A stretch of DNA of 64,000 bases from Maricaulis sp048269565 (GCF_048269565.1 NZ_JBLXIK010000002.1:558001-622000); one strand, 5' to 3'; shown: positions 44,921 through 55,081, counted from the first letter of the stretch. A program made the numbers and translations. Notes: generated from the letters alone by a model not told the origin.

Positions 44921-45982
44921 TTATTCCATGGCCTGATCGACGCGGATGCGCTGGATCTGGCCCCCGGCGCCAACGGCCCAGCCGTCCGCCGAACTCGGCG
45001 CAAAGGCAATGGCGTTCAAGCCTGACAGCGCAACAGTTTCCCAGGTCCGGCCTCCATCGCGGCTGAGATCCGCGCCATTCGGTCCGACCGCCAGGAAATG
45101 TCCGGGCTGGCCGGGAATGGCGGCCACACCCGAGCGATAGCCGGTCGGCGCATTCGCGGGTTCAAACCAGACCCGCCCCCGATCAAGTGAATAGGCGGCC
45201 ACGCCCTCACCCGTATCGGCGCGGGTATAGTCGCCGCCAACGGCGACCAGATTATTGCCCGCCACCGCAATCGAGAATATCCCGGCTCCGGCCTCGCCAT
45301 TGGCCAGCGGCGTATCCACCACGTCCCAGCTGGCACCGTAATCATCACTCATCAAGACCCGCGCACGCGCGCCGCCACCGGTCCCGATCCAGACGCGGCC
45401 TTCAGGGCCGACCGCCAGACTGGAATCCGAGGCGGCAAAGCCGGCCTCGCCCTCCAGCGGGGCGGGCAGCCCGTCCGCTTCGGTCCAGCTCAGGCCGCCA
45501 TCTTCGCTCAGCAGGATGTGAAACACGCCGTCCACCGGATCGGAAAACGCGATGCCGCGACTGTCGTCCCAGAAGGCGAGGCCGTCGAAGAAGGCCGCGC
45601 TTGCGGCGTCCTCATACACCAGGGTGAAGGAGGCGCCGCCATCGCGGGTCTCGAACAGGCGCGCCGGGCTGCCGGCGGTGAAGAAGAGAGCGTGCTCGGC
45701 ATCAAAACCGTGCGCCGAACGCAGATCCAGTCCCGCCGCCGCCTCGATCCGGCTTCGGGTCCAGCTCTGGCCGCCATCGATCGTTCGCAACACCACGCCA
45801 TCGGGCGCGCCAACCCAGGCGGTCATCGCATCGACAACGGTCAGCCCGCGCAGGCTGGTCGCGACGCCGCTGTGCTGCGCTGTCGACTCGACGTTGACGG
45901 CCGGTGGCGGCGCTGCCGGCTGGCAGGCCGCCGTCAGGGCGGTGAGCACCAGGCCGAGCCCTGCGCCGATGGCCCGTTTCAC
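44921..45982 (-). CDS. BNR/YCF48-like beta-propeller lipoprotein
   Basis: 353 residues from a GTG at 45982 that overlaps the metalloprotease stop (GTGA). Signal with lipobox LTAAC. The mature protein has repeated Asp-box motifs of the S-x-D-x-G-x-x-W kind: RTIDGGQSWTR, ETRDGGASFTL, LSEDGGLSWTE, MSDDYGASWDV, LSRDGGRTWET. These build sialidase-like propellers also seen in the YCF48/HCF136 family of assembly factors. Probably a periplasmic or surface partner of the coupled metalloprotease. No sialidase catalytic residues are evident. Confidence 0.82.
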   Translation of the reverse strand: MKRAIGAGLGLVLTALTAACQPAAPPPAVNVESTAQHSGVATSLRGLTVVDAMTAWVGAPDGVVLRTIDGGQSWTRSRIEAAAGLDLRSAHGFDAEHALFFTAGSPARLFETRDGGASFTLVYEDAASAAFFDGLAFWDDSRGIAFSDPVDGVFHILLSEDGGLSWTEADGLPAPLEGEAGFAASDSSLAVGPEGRVWIGTGGGARARVLMSDDYGASWDVVDTPLANGEAGAGIFSIAVAGNNLVAVGGDYTRADTGEGVAAYSLDRGRVWFEPANAPTGYRSGVAAIPGQPGHFLAVGPNGADLSRDGGRTWETVALSGLNAIAFAPSSADGWAVGAGGQIQRIRVDQAME

Positions 45983-48489
45983 TGCCCCAGACCCAGCAGG
46001 CCGGCACTGTCGCAATGCCAGCAGCTGGCGGCGCCGATCGGACTGCCGGGCGGCACGGCGGTCTCGATGCCGTCCAGCTCCTCGCCGCGATCCATCCGTC
46101 CGAGTCCGGCCTCGATCTGCCGTGCCAGCCACAGACGGGTCTCACGCGGCCCCGCACTGGCGGCGCGGCCCGATGGCAGGCTGGAGGCGAGGGCCTCAAG
46201 CCGGGCCCGCGCCAGTGCCGCCGGTGTGCGGGCATCACCCGCAGCCACGCTCAGCAGCTGGGCGATGTATTCGCCCTGTATGGCACTACGCAGCGGCGTC
46301 AGCCGCGCGGCCTCGTCGCGCGGCGCGGTGAACAGGGCGCCCTCGACCGCATCCAGCATCTCGGCCGGTGACAATTGTGCGGGATCACGCGCGCCCTGCT
46401 CGGCGATCCGCGCCAGCCGGGCCGGCGACAGCATGGCCTGCAATGTGATGCGCGCCGCGGCTGCGGCCGCATCCTCACGGCTGAAGGCGGGATATTGCGA
46501 GGAGGCGAAAATCTCCCGCGTCGCGGCCGCATCGTAATCGATATAGGGCGAGGGCATCAGCTGCGACACGGTGGCATCGCTGATGTCGAGCGCCGCCGGG
46601 TCGAGCGTCGCCAGCAGGGATGCCAGGGCGCGCCGCTGGTCCGCGGCCGGCGCCGGCGTGAGGCCGCGCAGCGGGCCGGCATTGAGCTGGTATTCGAAAT
46701 ACACCCCGCCCAGAGTCTTGGCCGCGGCCTCGGCCTGATAGCGATGGAACAGATAGATCGGCGAGAATACGGCGCGCAATTCGCTCGCCGGCAGACCATG
46801 TGCCAGGGCTTGCGGCCCGAAATTCGACAGCGCTGTCGCCCGCACCGCCATGATGTCATCGAGCGCCTGAACCGGATCGCTGCCATCATCCCAAAGATTG
46901 GCCAGCGGATGCCCGGAATTATTGCCACGCGCATGCCGGTCGCTGATGTAGAGCAGGCCGTCGGCGCGGGCCTGCTCGAGAATGGCTTCCTGGTTGGCGG
47001 CTTCCTCGGCCGGGTCGGCGTATTGGGCATAGAGCCAGCTGATCGCGACGCGATCCCAGGCGGCGATGCCGCTGGCATAGGCCTGGCTGACATCCATCGC
47101 GCCGGCGGCATCGAGCGAGACGCGCGGCACCGGATAATCCATCACCGAGGCCCGGTCATTGGCGCTGGCGGCGAAATTGTGCAGCAGGCCGATCGTGTGC
47201 CCGACCTCGTGGGCCGAGAGCTGGCGGATGCGTGCGAGAGCGAGTTCGAGCGGATCGTCGGCGGTGCCGGTGCCGGTATTGGCGGTGCCGAGCAGGCCTT
47301 CGAAGATCGTCCGGTCCTGGCGGATGCGCTGGCTGCCGAGAATGACATGGCCCTTGAGGATCTCGCCGGTGCGCGGATCAACCACGGCACCGCCATAGGA
47401 CCAGCCGCGCGTCTGGCGGTGGACCCACTGGATGATGTTGTAGCGCAAGTCGAGCGGGTCGGCGCCTTCCGGCAGGAGCTCGACCCGGAAGGCATCCTCG
47501 AACCCGGCCGCCGCAAAGGCGTCCGACCACCAGCTGGCGCCCTCGATCAGGGCATCGCGGATCAGGGGCGGGGTGCCGCGCTCGACATAATAGACGATCG
47601 GCTCGACCACCGGACCGGAGGCCGCGGCCGGGTCAACGCGCTGCAGCCGGTGACGAATGGCGAAATAACGCCGCACCGGCGCATCGAGCGGTGCCGCCAT
47701 GTCATAGATTTCCATGGCGATGGCGCCGGCACGGTCATCGGCCTCGCGGATCTGGTAACCGGCCTCGGGCAGGGCTGCGAAGGAATGGTGGATGGTCAGC
47801 GTCACCGAACCGGCATCCGGCGTCACGGCACGCACTTCCGAACCCGGCTCGCTCGAATCCAGGGTCAGCAGGGCATCGATTTCGACATTCAGCGGGAAGG
47901 CGCGGACGCTGCCCGTCAGGGCGGCGCTGCGATCGGCATCGATGGTGAAACTGCCCTGTTCCGCCGCGTCGAGCTGGCCGACGGCGCCGATCGGGTCGCG
48001 GGTGAGAAATCCGGACAGGTCGACCAGCACGTGGCCATCCTGCTCCGCGACAATCTCGCTGCTCCAGACGATGGAGCGGGCGAAGGACTGTTCTGTCGCC
48101 TGGCGCTCCGGCGCTTCGGCGCCGAGCGCCTGGTAGCGGCTGTTCTCGAATTCGGCGAAGACATGATCATTGACGCGGAAGAAGCGCAGGATTTGCGAAT
48201 CCGCGCCGAGGCCGCGATCAAGACCGACCGGGTTTGAGCCGAGGCCCGAGGCGAGCCAGGCGGTGTAGATGACGCGTCCGAGCGAGCCGTCGTCCTGCGG
48301 TGTCAGTTCGGCGAGGATGCGGCCATCGCCTTCATCGACGTGCACGGTGAACAGGCCCTCGAGCCGGGACAGGTCAGCCGTTGTTTCCGCATAGCCCGGC
48401 GTCTGGACCCTCGACCAGGCCGCGGGGGCGCTTGCCACCATCAGCGCAATCGTCAGGCCGGCGGCCAGTCTGTTCAGATAACCCGTCAT
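45979..48489 (-). CDS. Large secreted zinc metalloprotease (DUF5117/DUF4953 type)
   Basis: 836 residues from ATG 48489 (GGAG 7 bases upstream). Signal peptide (LAAGLTIALMVASAPAAWS). N-terminal DUF5117-like region (DGRILAELTPQDDGSLGRVIY), then a catalytic domain with HEVGHTIGLLHNFAAS, the HExxHxxGxxH zinc site and its downstream Met turn (ASVMDYPVPRVSL). A C-terminal DUF4953-like domain follows (LLYISDRHARGNNSGHPLAN, LFHRYQAEAAAKTLGG). A secreted protease, possibly held at the outer membrane. Translationally coupled to the Asp-box lipoprotein downstream. Confidence 0.9.
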   Translation of the reverse strand: MTGYLNRLAAGLTIALMVASAPAAWSRVQTPGYAETTADLSRLEGLFTVHVDEGDGRILAELTPQDDGSLGRVIYTAWLASGLGSNPVGLDRGLGADSQILRFFRVNDHVFAEFENSRYQALGAEAPERQATEQSFARSIVWSSEIVAEQDGHVLVDLSGFLTRDPIGAVGQLDAAEQGSFTIDADRSAALTGSVRAFPLNVEIDALLTLDSSEPGSEVRAVTPDAGSVTLTIHHSFAALPEAGYQIREADDRAGAIAMEIYDMAAPLDAPVRRYFAIRHRLQRVDPAAASGPVVEPIVYYVERGTPPLIRDALIEGASWWSDAFAAAGFEDAFRVELLPEGADPLDLRYNIIQWVHRQTRGWSYGGAVVDPRTGEILKGHVILGSQRIRQDRTIFEGLLGTANTGTGTADDPLELALARIRQLSAHEVGHTIGLLHNFAASANDRASVMDYPVPRVSLDAAGAMDVSQAYASGIAAWDRVAISWLYAQYADPAEEAANQEAILEQARADGLLYISDRHARGNNSGHPLANLWDDGSDPVQALDDIMAVRATALSNFGPQALAHGLPASELRAVFSPIYLFHRYQAEAAAKTLGGVYFEYQLNAGPLRGLTPAPAADQRRALASLLATLDPAALDISDATVSQLMPSPYIDYDAAATREIFASSQYPAFSREDAAAAAARITLQAMLSPARLARIAEQGARDPAQLSPAEMLDAVEGALFTAPRDEAARLTPLRSAIQGEYIAQLLSVAAGDARTPAALARARLEALASSLPSGRAASAGPRETRLWLARQIEAGLGRMDRGEELDGIETAVPPGSPIGAASCWHCDSAGLLGLGQ

Positions 48490-48544
48490 GATCCTGCTCC
48501 CCACAGCTGTGCAGACGGGACGCTAGCCTGCGTGCCCACCCCTG

Positions 48545-48877
48545 TCACCCCACACGCTTTTCGGGGACTTCAGCCTTGCCCTCGACGCCTGCCGGCTCCG
48601 CCTCGAGCTGGCGCAGGGCCTCGCGCACCGGCATGCGATTGACGCCATAGGCCGAGGCCAGCGCCTCCTGGCGCAGCAGCGCGCCCGGCTCGATGTCATT
48701 GTGCAGGATGCGCTGGCGAATCCGGTCGGCAAGCGTGTCGCCCACGGAGATTTTCTCGATCGGGTCAATATGTCGCTGCGTCTTTTCGGGCAAAGCCGAC
48801 TCCCCTTGTGCTTGCTGCGTGAGTCTGGCGCCGTGGCGGGCCGGTGTCATTGTCGCTCTACCGGGCCTGACGGGCAT
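48545..48877 (-). pseudogene. Truncated GntR-family DNA-binding domain
   Basis: 110 residues at most (start 48877 or 48850). ISVGDTLADRIRQRILHNDI, PGALLRQEALASAYGVN and RMPVREALRQLEAE form a complete GntR winged helix of the FadR type. After LEAE, where GLV and a ligand-binding FCD domain should follow, the frame ends in an unrelated 14-residue tail. Only about 40 bases remain before the next gene. It is either a gene remnant or a stand-alone DNA-binding protein; the intact HTH leaves both open. It is divergent from gltD. Confidence 0.65.
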
Positions 48878-49081
48878 CGAGCGGTGTGAGGTCTATGACG
48901 CGGTGCAGCAATTTCAACAGGTCGGCATGTTGGCTGAATTGTCCGCACTGACAGGAAATCTTTCTACGAAAAAGCAAAAAAATCTCCATCCGTCACAAAA
49001 TTTGATACATTCTTCCCCCGCCTGACTCCGGCCCGCCCTTGAGTGCGAGGCCCGGGTGTGCTGCACTGCGAAAGAGTGTGA

Positions 49082-50521
49082 ATGAACAGAGGAAAGCCTT
49101 TGCTGCGATTTGTGGACATCGATCAGGCCTATCCGGGCAAACGTCCGGAAGCGGAACGTCGAAACGACTTTCTCGAGATTTATCAACCTGTTGATGTTCT
49201 CGAAGTCGCGGCGCAGGCTTCGCGTTGTTCGCAATGCGGCATTCCGTTTTGCCAATCGGGTTGCCCCCTGCAGAACAATATCCCCGACTGGCTGATGCTG
49301 GCCGGCACCGGCCGTTTGCGCGAGGCCTATGAGGTTTCCGCGGCGACTTCGACCATGCCGGAGATCTGTGGCCGCATCTGTCCGCAGGACCGTCTTTGCG
49401 AAGGCAGCTGCGTTGTCGAGAAGTCCGGTCATGGCGCGGTGACGATCGGCAGTGTCGAGCAATACATCACCGATACGGCCTGGGAAGAAGGCTGGGTGCC
49501 GCCGATCCGTCCCGGTGCGCCGCGCGGTCAAAGCGTGGGTGTGATCGGCTCGGGACCGGCCGGACTGGCCGCTGCGGAACGGCTGCGCGAAGCGGGCTGC
49601 GAAGTCACGGTCTATGAGCGCGCCGATCGCGCCGGCGGCCTGTTGATGTATGGCATTCCCGGCTTCAAGCTCGACAAGAGCGTGGTCCAGCGCCGGCTCG
49701 ACCGTCTCGCCCAGGGCGGGGTGCAGTTCCGGCTCAATTTCGAAATCGGCCGCGACGCTTCGCTGGATGTCCTGCGGGCGCAGCATGATGCCGTGCTGAT
49801 CGCCACCGGCGTCTATGCCGCGCGCAAGCTGGTCTGCCCGGGTGCCGGGGATGATGTCGTCCAGGCGCTGGATTATCTGATCCGGTCCAATCGCGACGGC
49901 CTCGGCGATCCGCAGGCCGCCAATGAGCGCCTGTCGGCCGAGGGCAAGGACGTCATCGTGATCGGCGGCGGCGATACGGCGATGGACTGCGTCCGCACCG
50001 CCATCCGCCAGAAGGCGCGCTCGGTGACCTGTCTCTATCGCCGTGACCGCGCCAACATGCCCGGTTCGGCCCGCGAAGTGCGCCATGCCGAGGAAGAGGG
50101 CGTGGTGTTTGAATGGCTGTCGGCGCCGCTGGCCATCCTCACCCAGGGCGAAGATGTCACAGGTGTGCGGGTGCAGCGCATGCGGCTGGGCGATCCCGAT
50201 CCATCCGGACGGCGCCTGCCCGAGGCGGAGCCCGGCAAGACCGTTGATCTGCCGGCTGACATGGTGATTTCCGCGCTCGGCTTTCAGCCGGAAGATTTGC
50301 GCCAGGCGTTCGAGGCCCCGGAACTCAACCTCACCGAATGGGGCACGGTCGAGTCCGATCCCGATTCCAGCATGACCAGCCTGAATGGTGTCTTCGTGGC
50401 CGGTGATATCCAGCGGGGCGCCTCACTGGTCGTCTGGGCCATTCGTGACGGCATCGATGCGGCCCGCTCGATCGAAAGCTATCTGGACAATCGCCTTTGC
50501 GTGCTCGGAGCCGCCGAATGA
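49082..50521 (+). CDS. gltD: Glutamate synthase (NADPH) small subunit
   Basis: 479 residues. The N-terminal Fe-S region has CSQCGIPFCQSGCPLQNNIP and CGRICPQDRLCEGSC; two dinucleotide folds follow, GVIGSGPAGLAAAERLREAG (FAD) and DVIVIGGGDTAMDCVRTAIR (NADPH). It passes electrons from NADPH to GltB for glutamine plus 2-oxoglutarate to two glutamates. The gene precedes gltB and overlaps it by ATGA; in the order I know from enterics gltB comes first. The upstream region near 48960-49020 is AT-rich and probably holds the promoter. Confidence 0.96.
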   Translation: MNRGKPLLRFVDIDQAYPGKRPEAERRNDFLEIYQPVDVLEVAAQASRCSQCGIPFCQSGCPLQNNIPDWLMLAGTGRLREAYEVSAATSTMPEICGRICPQDRLCEGSCVVEKSGHGAVTIGSVEQYITDTAWEEGWVPPIRPGAPRGQSVGVIGSGPAGLAAAERLREAGCEVTVYERADRAGGLLMYGIPGFKLDKSVVQRRLDRLAQGGVQFRLNFEIGRDASLDVLRAQHDAVLIATGVYAARKLVCPGAGDDVVQALDYLIRSNRDGLGDPQAANERLSAEGKDVIVIGGGDTAMDCVRTAIRQKARSVTCLYRRDRANMPGSAREVRHAEEEGVVFEWLSAPLAILTQGEDVTGVRVQRMRLGDPDPSGRRLPEAEPGKTVDLPADMVISALGFQPEDLRQAFEAPELNLTEWGTVESDPDSSMTSLNGVFVAGDIQRGASLVVWAIRDGIDAARSIESYLDNRLCVLGAAE

Positions 50522-53500
50522 CACACAGCAACTGGTCTGAACTCCGGCACCGCGAGGGGCTGGAACTGCTCGAATCCTCCGGTCTCTACCGGTCCGAAGA
50601 TGAACGCGATGCCTGTGGTGTCGGCCTGATCGCCGACATGAAGGGCAAGCCGCGGCGCGAGATTGTCGAGCTGGCGATCGACGCGCTCAAATCCGTCTGG
50701 CACCGCGGCGCTGTCGATGCCGATGGCCGCACCGGCGACGGCGCCGGCCTGCGTCTTGGTGTGCCGCAGGACTTCTTCAAGGCCGCCGTCGCGCGCACCG
50801 GTCACGAGCCGGAACGCGGCGATGTCATTGTCGGCATGGTGTTTTTGCCGCGGACCGATTTTGCCGCCCGCGAGCGTGCCCGCGCCATTATCGAGGCCGA
50901 GATTCTCGGCCAGGGCTTCAGCTTTTACGGCTGGCGCCAGACCCCGACCAATACCGCCGTGCTTGGCACCAAGGCACGCTCGACCCTGCCGGAGATCGAG
51001 CAGGTCCTGTTTCGTGACCCCCGCGGCCGTGATGCGGCCACCGTGGCGCACACGCTCTACATCATCCGCCGCCGTATCGAGCGGCGTGCGCGCGAGGAAA
51101 ACCTGCGCGAGCTCTATATCTGTTCGCTGTCGCCGCATGACATCATCTACAAGGGCCTGTTCCGCGCCGAGGATATCGACGCCTTCTATCTCGATCTGAA
51201 GGATGAGCGTTTCGTCTCGCCCTTCGCGATCTTCCACCAGCGCTATTCGACCAATACTTTCCCCGAATGGCGCCTGGCCCAGCCCTTCCGCATGCTCGCC
51301 CATAATGGCGAGATCAATACCATTCGCGGCAATACCAACTGGATGAAGAGCCATGAGGCTCACATCGCCGAGACCGCCTTTGCCGAGGCGCAGCGGGATG
51401 TGAAACCGGTGATCCAGCCCGGCGCCTCGGATTCGGCGGCGCTGGACCAGGTGTTCGAGATCCTGGTTCGTGCCGGCCGCAATGCACCGATGACCAAGAC
51501 CTTGCTGATCCCGGAAGCTTGGTCGAAGCGTGCCGACGTCATGCCCGATGGCTGGAGCGCGATGTATGAGTATTTCAATTCGGTGATGGAGCCCTGGGAC
51601 GGGCCGGCAGCGATCGCGGCCTTCGATGGCCGCTGGGCCATCGCCGGGCTCGACCGCAATGGCCTGCGTCCGATGCGTTATGCCATCACCGATGACGGTC
51701 TTCTGGTCGCCGGCTCGGAAACCGGCATGGCCCCGATTGCGCCGGAACGTGTCGCCGAGCGCGGCGGCATCACGCCGGGCCGGCTGATTGCGCTCGATCT
51801 CGAAGAGGGGCGTTTCTATCGCGAGCACGAAATTCTCGACACGCTCAGCGAGACCCACCCCTATCAGCGCTGGCTCGGCGAGGTCGAGGATATCGAACCG
51901 GCAATCGGGATCGGGCCGGAGCCGGTCAAATTCACCGATGACGAGCGTTTGCGGCGCCAGGCCGCTGCCGGCTTCAGCTTCGAGGCGATCGAACTGGTGC
52001 TCGCGGCGATGGCCGAGGATGGCAAGGAAGCGGTCGGCTCGATGGGCGATGACACGCCGCTGGCCGTGCTCTCGGAAACCTATCGTCCGCTGTCCCACTT
52101 CTTCCGCCAGACCTTTGCCCAGGTGACCAATCCGCCGATCGATTCCCTGCGCGAAGGCCGGGTGATGGGTCTGAAGACCCGCTTCCGCAATCTCGGCAAT
52201 ATCCTCGCCCAGGGCGAGGCCCGGGCCAGCGTGCTGGTGCTCGACAGCCCGATTCTGACCAATGGGGCCTATTGGCGCTGGCGTGAGATGATGGGCGGGG
52301 CGGTGAAGGAAATCGATTGCCTCCTGCCCGTTGCCGAGGCGACCGGTGATGGCCACGCCCTCGGTGCAGCCATCGACCGGGTGATCGAGCAGGCGGCCGC
52401 TGCCGTGCGCGACGGCGCCGCGCATCTGGTGCTGACCGATCACAAGTCGGACGAGAATCATTGCGCCCTGCCGATGATCCTCGTCGCCGGTGCGGTGCAT
52501 TCACGCCTGACGCGCGATGGGCTGCGCAATGCCTGTTCGCTCAATGTCCGTTCGGCCGAATGTTTCGATCCGCATTACGCAGCCGTGCTGATCGGGCTCG
52601 GCGCCACGACGGTCAATCCCTATCTGGCCTTCGAGACCGTCACCGCCAATCGTGACCGGGCCGGTGAGGACAGTGAGGCCCGCAGCCGCGCCAAACATCT
52701 CAAGCTGGCGCTCGATGGCGGCCTGTTGAAGATCATCTCCAAAATGGGGATTTCGATCATCTCCTCCTATCGCGGCGGCTGCAATTTCGAAGTGCTCGGC
52801 CTGTCGCGAGCCCTGGTCGAAGCCTATCTGCCCGGCGTGGTGAGCCGGATTTCCGGCCTTGGCCTGCCCGGACTGGAAGCCCGCACGGTTGATTTGCATC
52901 GCCATGCCTGGCGCGGCGATGCCCGCCTGCCGGTCGGCGGCTTCTTCCGCCAGCGCGCCAGCGGCGATCGTCACGCGGTCACGGCGAGCTCGATCAGCGA
53001 GTTGCAGAGCGCCGTCAAACACAATGATCCCGCCGCCTGGGCGCGCTATCGCGACGCGGTGGCCGGACAGGGCGCGATCCAGTTGCGCGATCTGCTCGAT
53101 ATCCGCCCGCTTGGTCCGAAACTCCCGGTCGGCACGGTCGAGTCGATCAATGGCATTCGTCGCCGTTTCGTCACGCCGGGCATGTCGCTGGGGGCGCTGT
53201 CGCCCGAGGCGCACGGGGCGCTGAACGTCGCCATGAACCGTATCGGCGCCAAGTCGGTGTCCGGTGAAGGCGGTGAGGATCCGCGTCGCTACAAGGCGAT
53301 GCCCAATGGCGACAACATGAATTCGGCGATCAAACAGATCGCCTCCGGCCGTTTCGGCGTCACGGCGGAATATCTCAACCAGTGCCGCGAAATCGAGATC
53401 AAGGTCGCCCAGGGCGCCAAGCCCGGCGAGGGCGGGCAATTGCCCGGTTTCAAGGTCACCGACTTCATCGCCAAAATGCGTCTGGCGACGCCGGGCGTGT

Positions 53501-55047
53501 CGCTGATCTCGCCGCCGCCGCACCATGATATCTATTCGATCGAGGACCTGGCGCAGCTGATCTATGATCTCAAGCAGATCAATCCGCGCGCCCGGGTCGG
53601 GGTCAAGCTGGTGGCCTCTGCCGGGGTTGGCGCGGTCGCGGCCGGTGTGGCCAAGGCCAATGCCGACATCATCAATATTTCCGGCAGTGTCGGCGGCACT
53701 GGTGCGGCCTCGCTGTCATCGATCAAGTTTGCCGGTGGCCCGCTTGAGCTCGGTCTTGCCGAGGCGCACCAGATGCTCTCGCTCAACGGTCTGCGCGAAC
53801 GCATCACCCTGCGCGCCGATGGCGGCATGCGCACCGGCCGCGATGTGGTGATCGCGGCGATGCTCGGGGCCGAGGAATTCGGCATCGGCACCGCCTCATT
53901 GCTGGCGCTGGGCTGTCTGATGGTGCGGCAATGCCACTCCAACACCTGCCCGGTCGGCATCTGTACCCAGGACGATGACTTGCGGCTTCGCTTTGGCGGT
54001 GCCCCGGATCATGTCGTCAATCTGATGACCTTCCTGGCCCAGGATGTGCGCGAAATTCTCGCCGGGCTCGGCGCCAGGGACCTGGAAGAGGTGATCGGGC
54101 GCACCGATCTGCTCGACCAGGTGTCGCGCGGTTCCGAAGCGCTCGATGATCTCGATCTCAGCGCCATCATGGCCCGCGCCGATGCGGCGGAACGGCCAGC
54201 CCGCTCGACCCGCGAGCAGCGCAATCCGGTGGCGCCAAGCCTCGACGAGCAGATCATCAAGGATGCGGCACCGGTCTTCGCCCGCGCCGAGAAGATGCAG
54301 CTCGACTATGCGGTCCGCAATACCGATCGCGCGGTCGGCACGCGGACCTCCTCGGAAATCATCAGCGTGTTCGGCGGCACCGGTCTGGCCGAGGATTATC
54401 TGACCCTGAAACTGCGCGGCTCGGCCGGTCAGTCGCTCGGCGCCTTTGCGACCAGTGGCTTGCGTATCGAGCTCGATGGCGACGCCAATGACTATGTCGG
54501 CAAGGGCCTGTCGGGCGCGACGATCATCGTGCGCCCGTTCGGCGGATCGCGCGACCAGACCACCGGCAGTGCGATTGTCGGCAATACCTGTCTGTATGGC
54601 GCCACCTCCGGGCGGCTGTTTGCCGCCGGGCAGGCCGGCCAGCGTTTCGCCGTGCGCAATTCCGGCGCCGAGACGGTGATCGAGGGCTGCGGCGCCAATG
54701 GCTGCGAATACATGACGGGCGGTGTTGCCGTGATCATTGGTCCGGTCGGCGATAATTTCGCCGCCGGCATGACGGGCGGCGATGTCTTTGTGCATGATCC
54801 GGAACGCCGGCTCGACGCCCGCCTCAACACCGATACGGTGGTGTCGCTGGCACTGTCGGCCAGTGCCGAAGACCGTTGCCGCGAGCTGATCGAGACGCAT
54901 GCCCGGCTCACCGGCTCGGCGCGGGCGAAGCGCCTGCTGGCCGACTGGGCGGTTGAACGCGAGCATTTCGTCCATATCCGGGGCGAGGAAGTCGTCCGGC
55001 GCGAAGCCCCTGTGGAAACCGATGAGCCGGCGACGCGCCTGGCGTGA
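50518..55047 (+). CDS. gltB: Glutamate synthase large subunit
   Basis: 1509 residues, full length, from ATG 50518. The catalytic Cys lies in DERDACGVGLIAD and should be exposed by removal of about 33 N-terminal residues. Then the class II glutamine amidotransferase domain (FAIFHQRYSTNTFPEWRLAQ, LAHNGEINTIRGN), a central domain, the FMN/2-oxoglutarate barrel (GEGGEDPRRYKAMP, KVAQGAKPGEGGQLPGFKV, GCLMVRQCHSNTCPVGICTQ with the [3Fe-4S] cysteines) and the C-terminal beta-helix GXGXG domain (RGSAGQSLGAFATSGL). Incorporates ammonium nitrogen together with glutamine synthetase, and pairs functionally with the nearby amtB. Confidence 0.97.
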   Translation: MTHSNWSELRHREGLELLESSGLYRSEDERDACGVGLIADMKGKPRREIVELAIDALKSVWHRGAVDADGRTGDGAGLRLGVPQDFFKAAVARTGHEPERGDVIVGMVFLPRTDFAARERARAIIEAEILGQGFSFYGWRQTPTNTAVLGTKARSTLPEIEQVLFRDPRGRDAATVAHTLYIIRRRIERRAREENLRELYICSLSPHDIIYKGLFRAEDIDAFYLDLKDERFVSPFAIFHQRYSTNTFPEWRLAQPFRMLAHNGEINTIRGNTNWMKSHEAHIAETAFAEAQRDVKPVIQPGASDSAALDQVFEILVRAGRNAPMTKTLLIPEAWSKRADVMPDGWSAMYEYFNSVMEPWDGPAAIAAFDGRWAIAGLDRNGLRPMRYAITDDGLLVAGSETGMAPIAPERVAERGGITPGRLIALDLEEGRFYREHEILDTLSETHPYQRWLGEVEDIEPAIGIGPEPVKFTDDERLRRQAAAGFSFEAIELVLAAMAEDGKEAVGSMGDDTPLAVLSETYRPLSHFFRQTFAQVTNPPIDSLREGRVMGLKTRFRNLGNILAQGEARASVLVLDSPILTNGAYWRWREMMGGAVKEIDCLLPVAEATGDGHALGAAIDRVIEQAAAAVRDGAAHLVLTDHKSDENHCALPMILVAGAVHSRLTRDGLRNACSLNVRSAECFDPHYAAVLIGLGATTVNPYLAFETVTANRDRAGEDSEARSRAKHLKLALDGGLLKIISKMGISIISSYRGGCNFEVLGLSRALVEAYLPGVVSRISGLGLPGLEARTVDLHRHAWRGDARLPVGGFFRQRASGDRHAVTASSISELQSAVKHNDPAAWARYRDAVAGQGAIQLRDLLDIRPLGPKLPVGTVESINGIRRRFVTPGMSLGALSPEAHGALNVAMNRIGAKSVSGEGGEDPRRYKAMPNGDNMNSAIKQIASGRFGVTAEYLNQCREIEIKVAQGAKPGEGGQLPGFKVTDFIAKMRLATPGVSLISPPPHHDIYSIEDLAQLIYDLKQINPRARVGVKLVASAGVGAVAAGVAKANADIINISGSVGGTGAASLSSIKFAGGPLELGLAEAHQMLSLNGLRERITLRADGGMRTGRDVVIAAMLGAEEFGIGTASLLALGCLMVRQCHSNTCPVGICTQDDDLRLRFGGAPDHVVNLMTFLAQDVREILAGLGARDLEEVIGRTDLLDQVSRGSEALDDLDLSAIMARADAAERPARSTREQRNPVAPSLDEQIIKDAAPVFARAEKMQLDYAVRNTDRAVGTRTSSEIISVFGGTGLAEDYLTLKLRGSAGQSLGAFATSGLRIELDGDANDYVGKGLSGATIIVRPFGGSRDQTTGSAIVGNTCLYGATSGRLFAAGQAGQRFAVRNSGAETVIEGCGANGCEYMTGGVAVIIGPVGDNFAAGMTGGDVFVHDPERRLDARLNTDTVVSLALSASAEDRCRELIETHARLTGSARAKRLLADWAVEREHFVHIRGEEVVRREAPVETDEPATRLA

Positions 55048-55052
55048 TGCGA

Positions 55053-55081
55053 AATCCCGTGTTGCGGTGCAGCACGGGATT
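55053..55081 (+). terminator. Hairpin after gltB
   Basis: AATCCCGTGTTGC-GGT-GCAGCACGGGATT: a 13-bp stem with a single G-T pair and a 3-base loop, 5 bases after the gltB stop. No T-run follows on the plus strand, but the stem is strong. Confidence 0.65.

Noticed and set aside
50479..52500. A 673-codon minus-strand frame opposite gltB
   Set aside because: Shadow of gltB with no recognisable motif.
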